In this document: one piece after another, positions 63,809 to 64,000 of the stretch | How positions within the stretch are numbered: position 1 is the first letter of the stretch | How the letters are laid out: every line of letters begins with the position of its first letter | Source: Bradyrhizobium sp. | GTDB taxonomy: Bacteria > Pseudomonadota > Alphaproteobacteria > Rhizobiales > Xanthobacteraceae | Assembly: GCF_016213215.1 (NCBI RefSeq) | Contig: NZ_JACRAW010000163.1 | Coordinates: 1-64,000, forward strand | Direction: 5' to 3' | DNA: 64,000 bases | Program-made: the position numbers and the translations under genes | Notes under the pieces: model-generated | Databases searched by the model: none | Seen by the model: the letters and a program-made list of their open reading frames with translations, nothing else | Told to the model about the DNA's origin: nothing

Positions 63809-64000
63809 CTAGCGATGCCCGAACTGCGCCACGACCGCATACCACAAGGCCATGGCTTCGGGCGATTTGGGGTCCCCGATCGGCAACTTACGCACCGCCG
63901 TCTGCACCATGATCAGCTTCGACTCCGGATCGACGAAGAGACCCTGTCCATGAATGCCCAAGAGAAGAAACATTCGCCGCTCTCCCGGCAATATCCAGAC
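63809..64000 (-). CDS. C-terminus of a beta-lactamase-fold serine hydrolase (partial)
   Basis: The last 63 residues of a gene that runs off the right edge. FLLLGIHGQGLFVDPESKLIMVQTAV is the C-terminal G-x-H-G-Q block followed by the KLIMVQ strand of class C-like serine hydrolases, as in 6-aminohexanoate-dimer hydrolase relatives. The end SPEAMALWYAVVAQFGHR is a final helix. The SxxK active site would lie outside the window, so activity cannot be judged. Confidence 0.65.
   Translation of the reverse strand, partial: VWILPGERRMFLLLGIHGQGLFVDPESKLIMVQTAVRKLPIGDPKSPEAMALWYAVVAQFGHR

Overview
The window is high-GC (about 63-65%) DNA from an alphaproteobacterium, most likely Bradyrhizobium or a close relative. 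Supporting signs are a pqqABCDE operon, a 389-residue enolase-superfamily protein whose catalytic residues match Bradyrhizobium D(-)-tartrate dehydratase, GGAAC-N16/17-CGTT promoters of the alphaproteobacterial EcfG type, PHA-granule proteins and hairpin repeats of the kind common in Bradyrhizobium/Rhodopseudomonas intergenic DNA. No rRNA, tRNA, CRISPR, phage or intact insertion sequence was seen.

Layout. (1) 0.9-6.7 kb, stress and repair: manganese catalase-DUF892 fusion, ku and ligD (bacterial NHEJ) around a shared promoter region, a DUF3309 micro-membrane protein and a PHA-system protein. (2) 6.7-24.7 kb, alpha-glucan/trehalose island: on the minus strand glgE, treS-maltokinase, glgB, glgX, treZ, treY; divergently malQ and a GH15 hydrolase. 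It encodes the GlgE route (trehalose to maltose to maltose-1-phosphate to glucan) and the TreYZ route back to trehalose. (3) 24.7-31.6 kb, minus-strand pentose-phosphate operon: tal-pgi fusion, short gnd, zwf, gluconokinase, HAD phosphatase. (4) 32.5-37.3 kb: prkA, yeaH-type VWA gene and spoVR behind an exact EcfG-type promoter. (5) 37.3-42.2 kb, envelope proteins: DsrE-like protein, a tandem pair of unknown Cys-containing exported paralogues, a membrane class III cyclase with an extracytoplasmic SUMF1-like domain, and DUF4399. (6) 41.7-44.9 kb: Cys-rich DUF2946-like protein and an OprC-like TonB receptor, probably for copper. (7) 45-49.6 kb: korAB 2-oxoacid:ferredoxin oxidoreductase with an FAD/4Fe-4S partner. 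(8) 50-55 kb: pqqABCDE (including the 26-codon pqqA), a proline-iminopeptidase-like hydrolase and a small unknown protein. (9) 55-64 kb, catabolic and miscellaneous: DUF6894, amidase, glutathione peroxidase, DUF3297, tarD, a broken small exported gene, phasin, malonyl-CoA decarboxylase, MFS transporter and the end of a serine hydrolase.

Theme. Four exact GGAAC-N16/17-CGTT promoters stand before the catalase, ku, DUF3309 and prkA genes. Together with trehalose/glycogen metabolism and NADPH supply, much of the first 37 kb looks like a general-stress and carbon-reserve island. Two genes (treZ and the last gene of the pqq operon) have ATA where an ATG start would be expected. No clearly new defence or mobile system was found. 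The least explained loci are the tandem exported paralogues, the cyclase-SUMF1 fusion and its DUF4399 neighbour.
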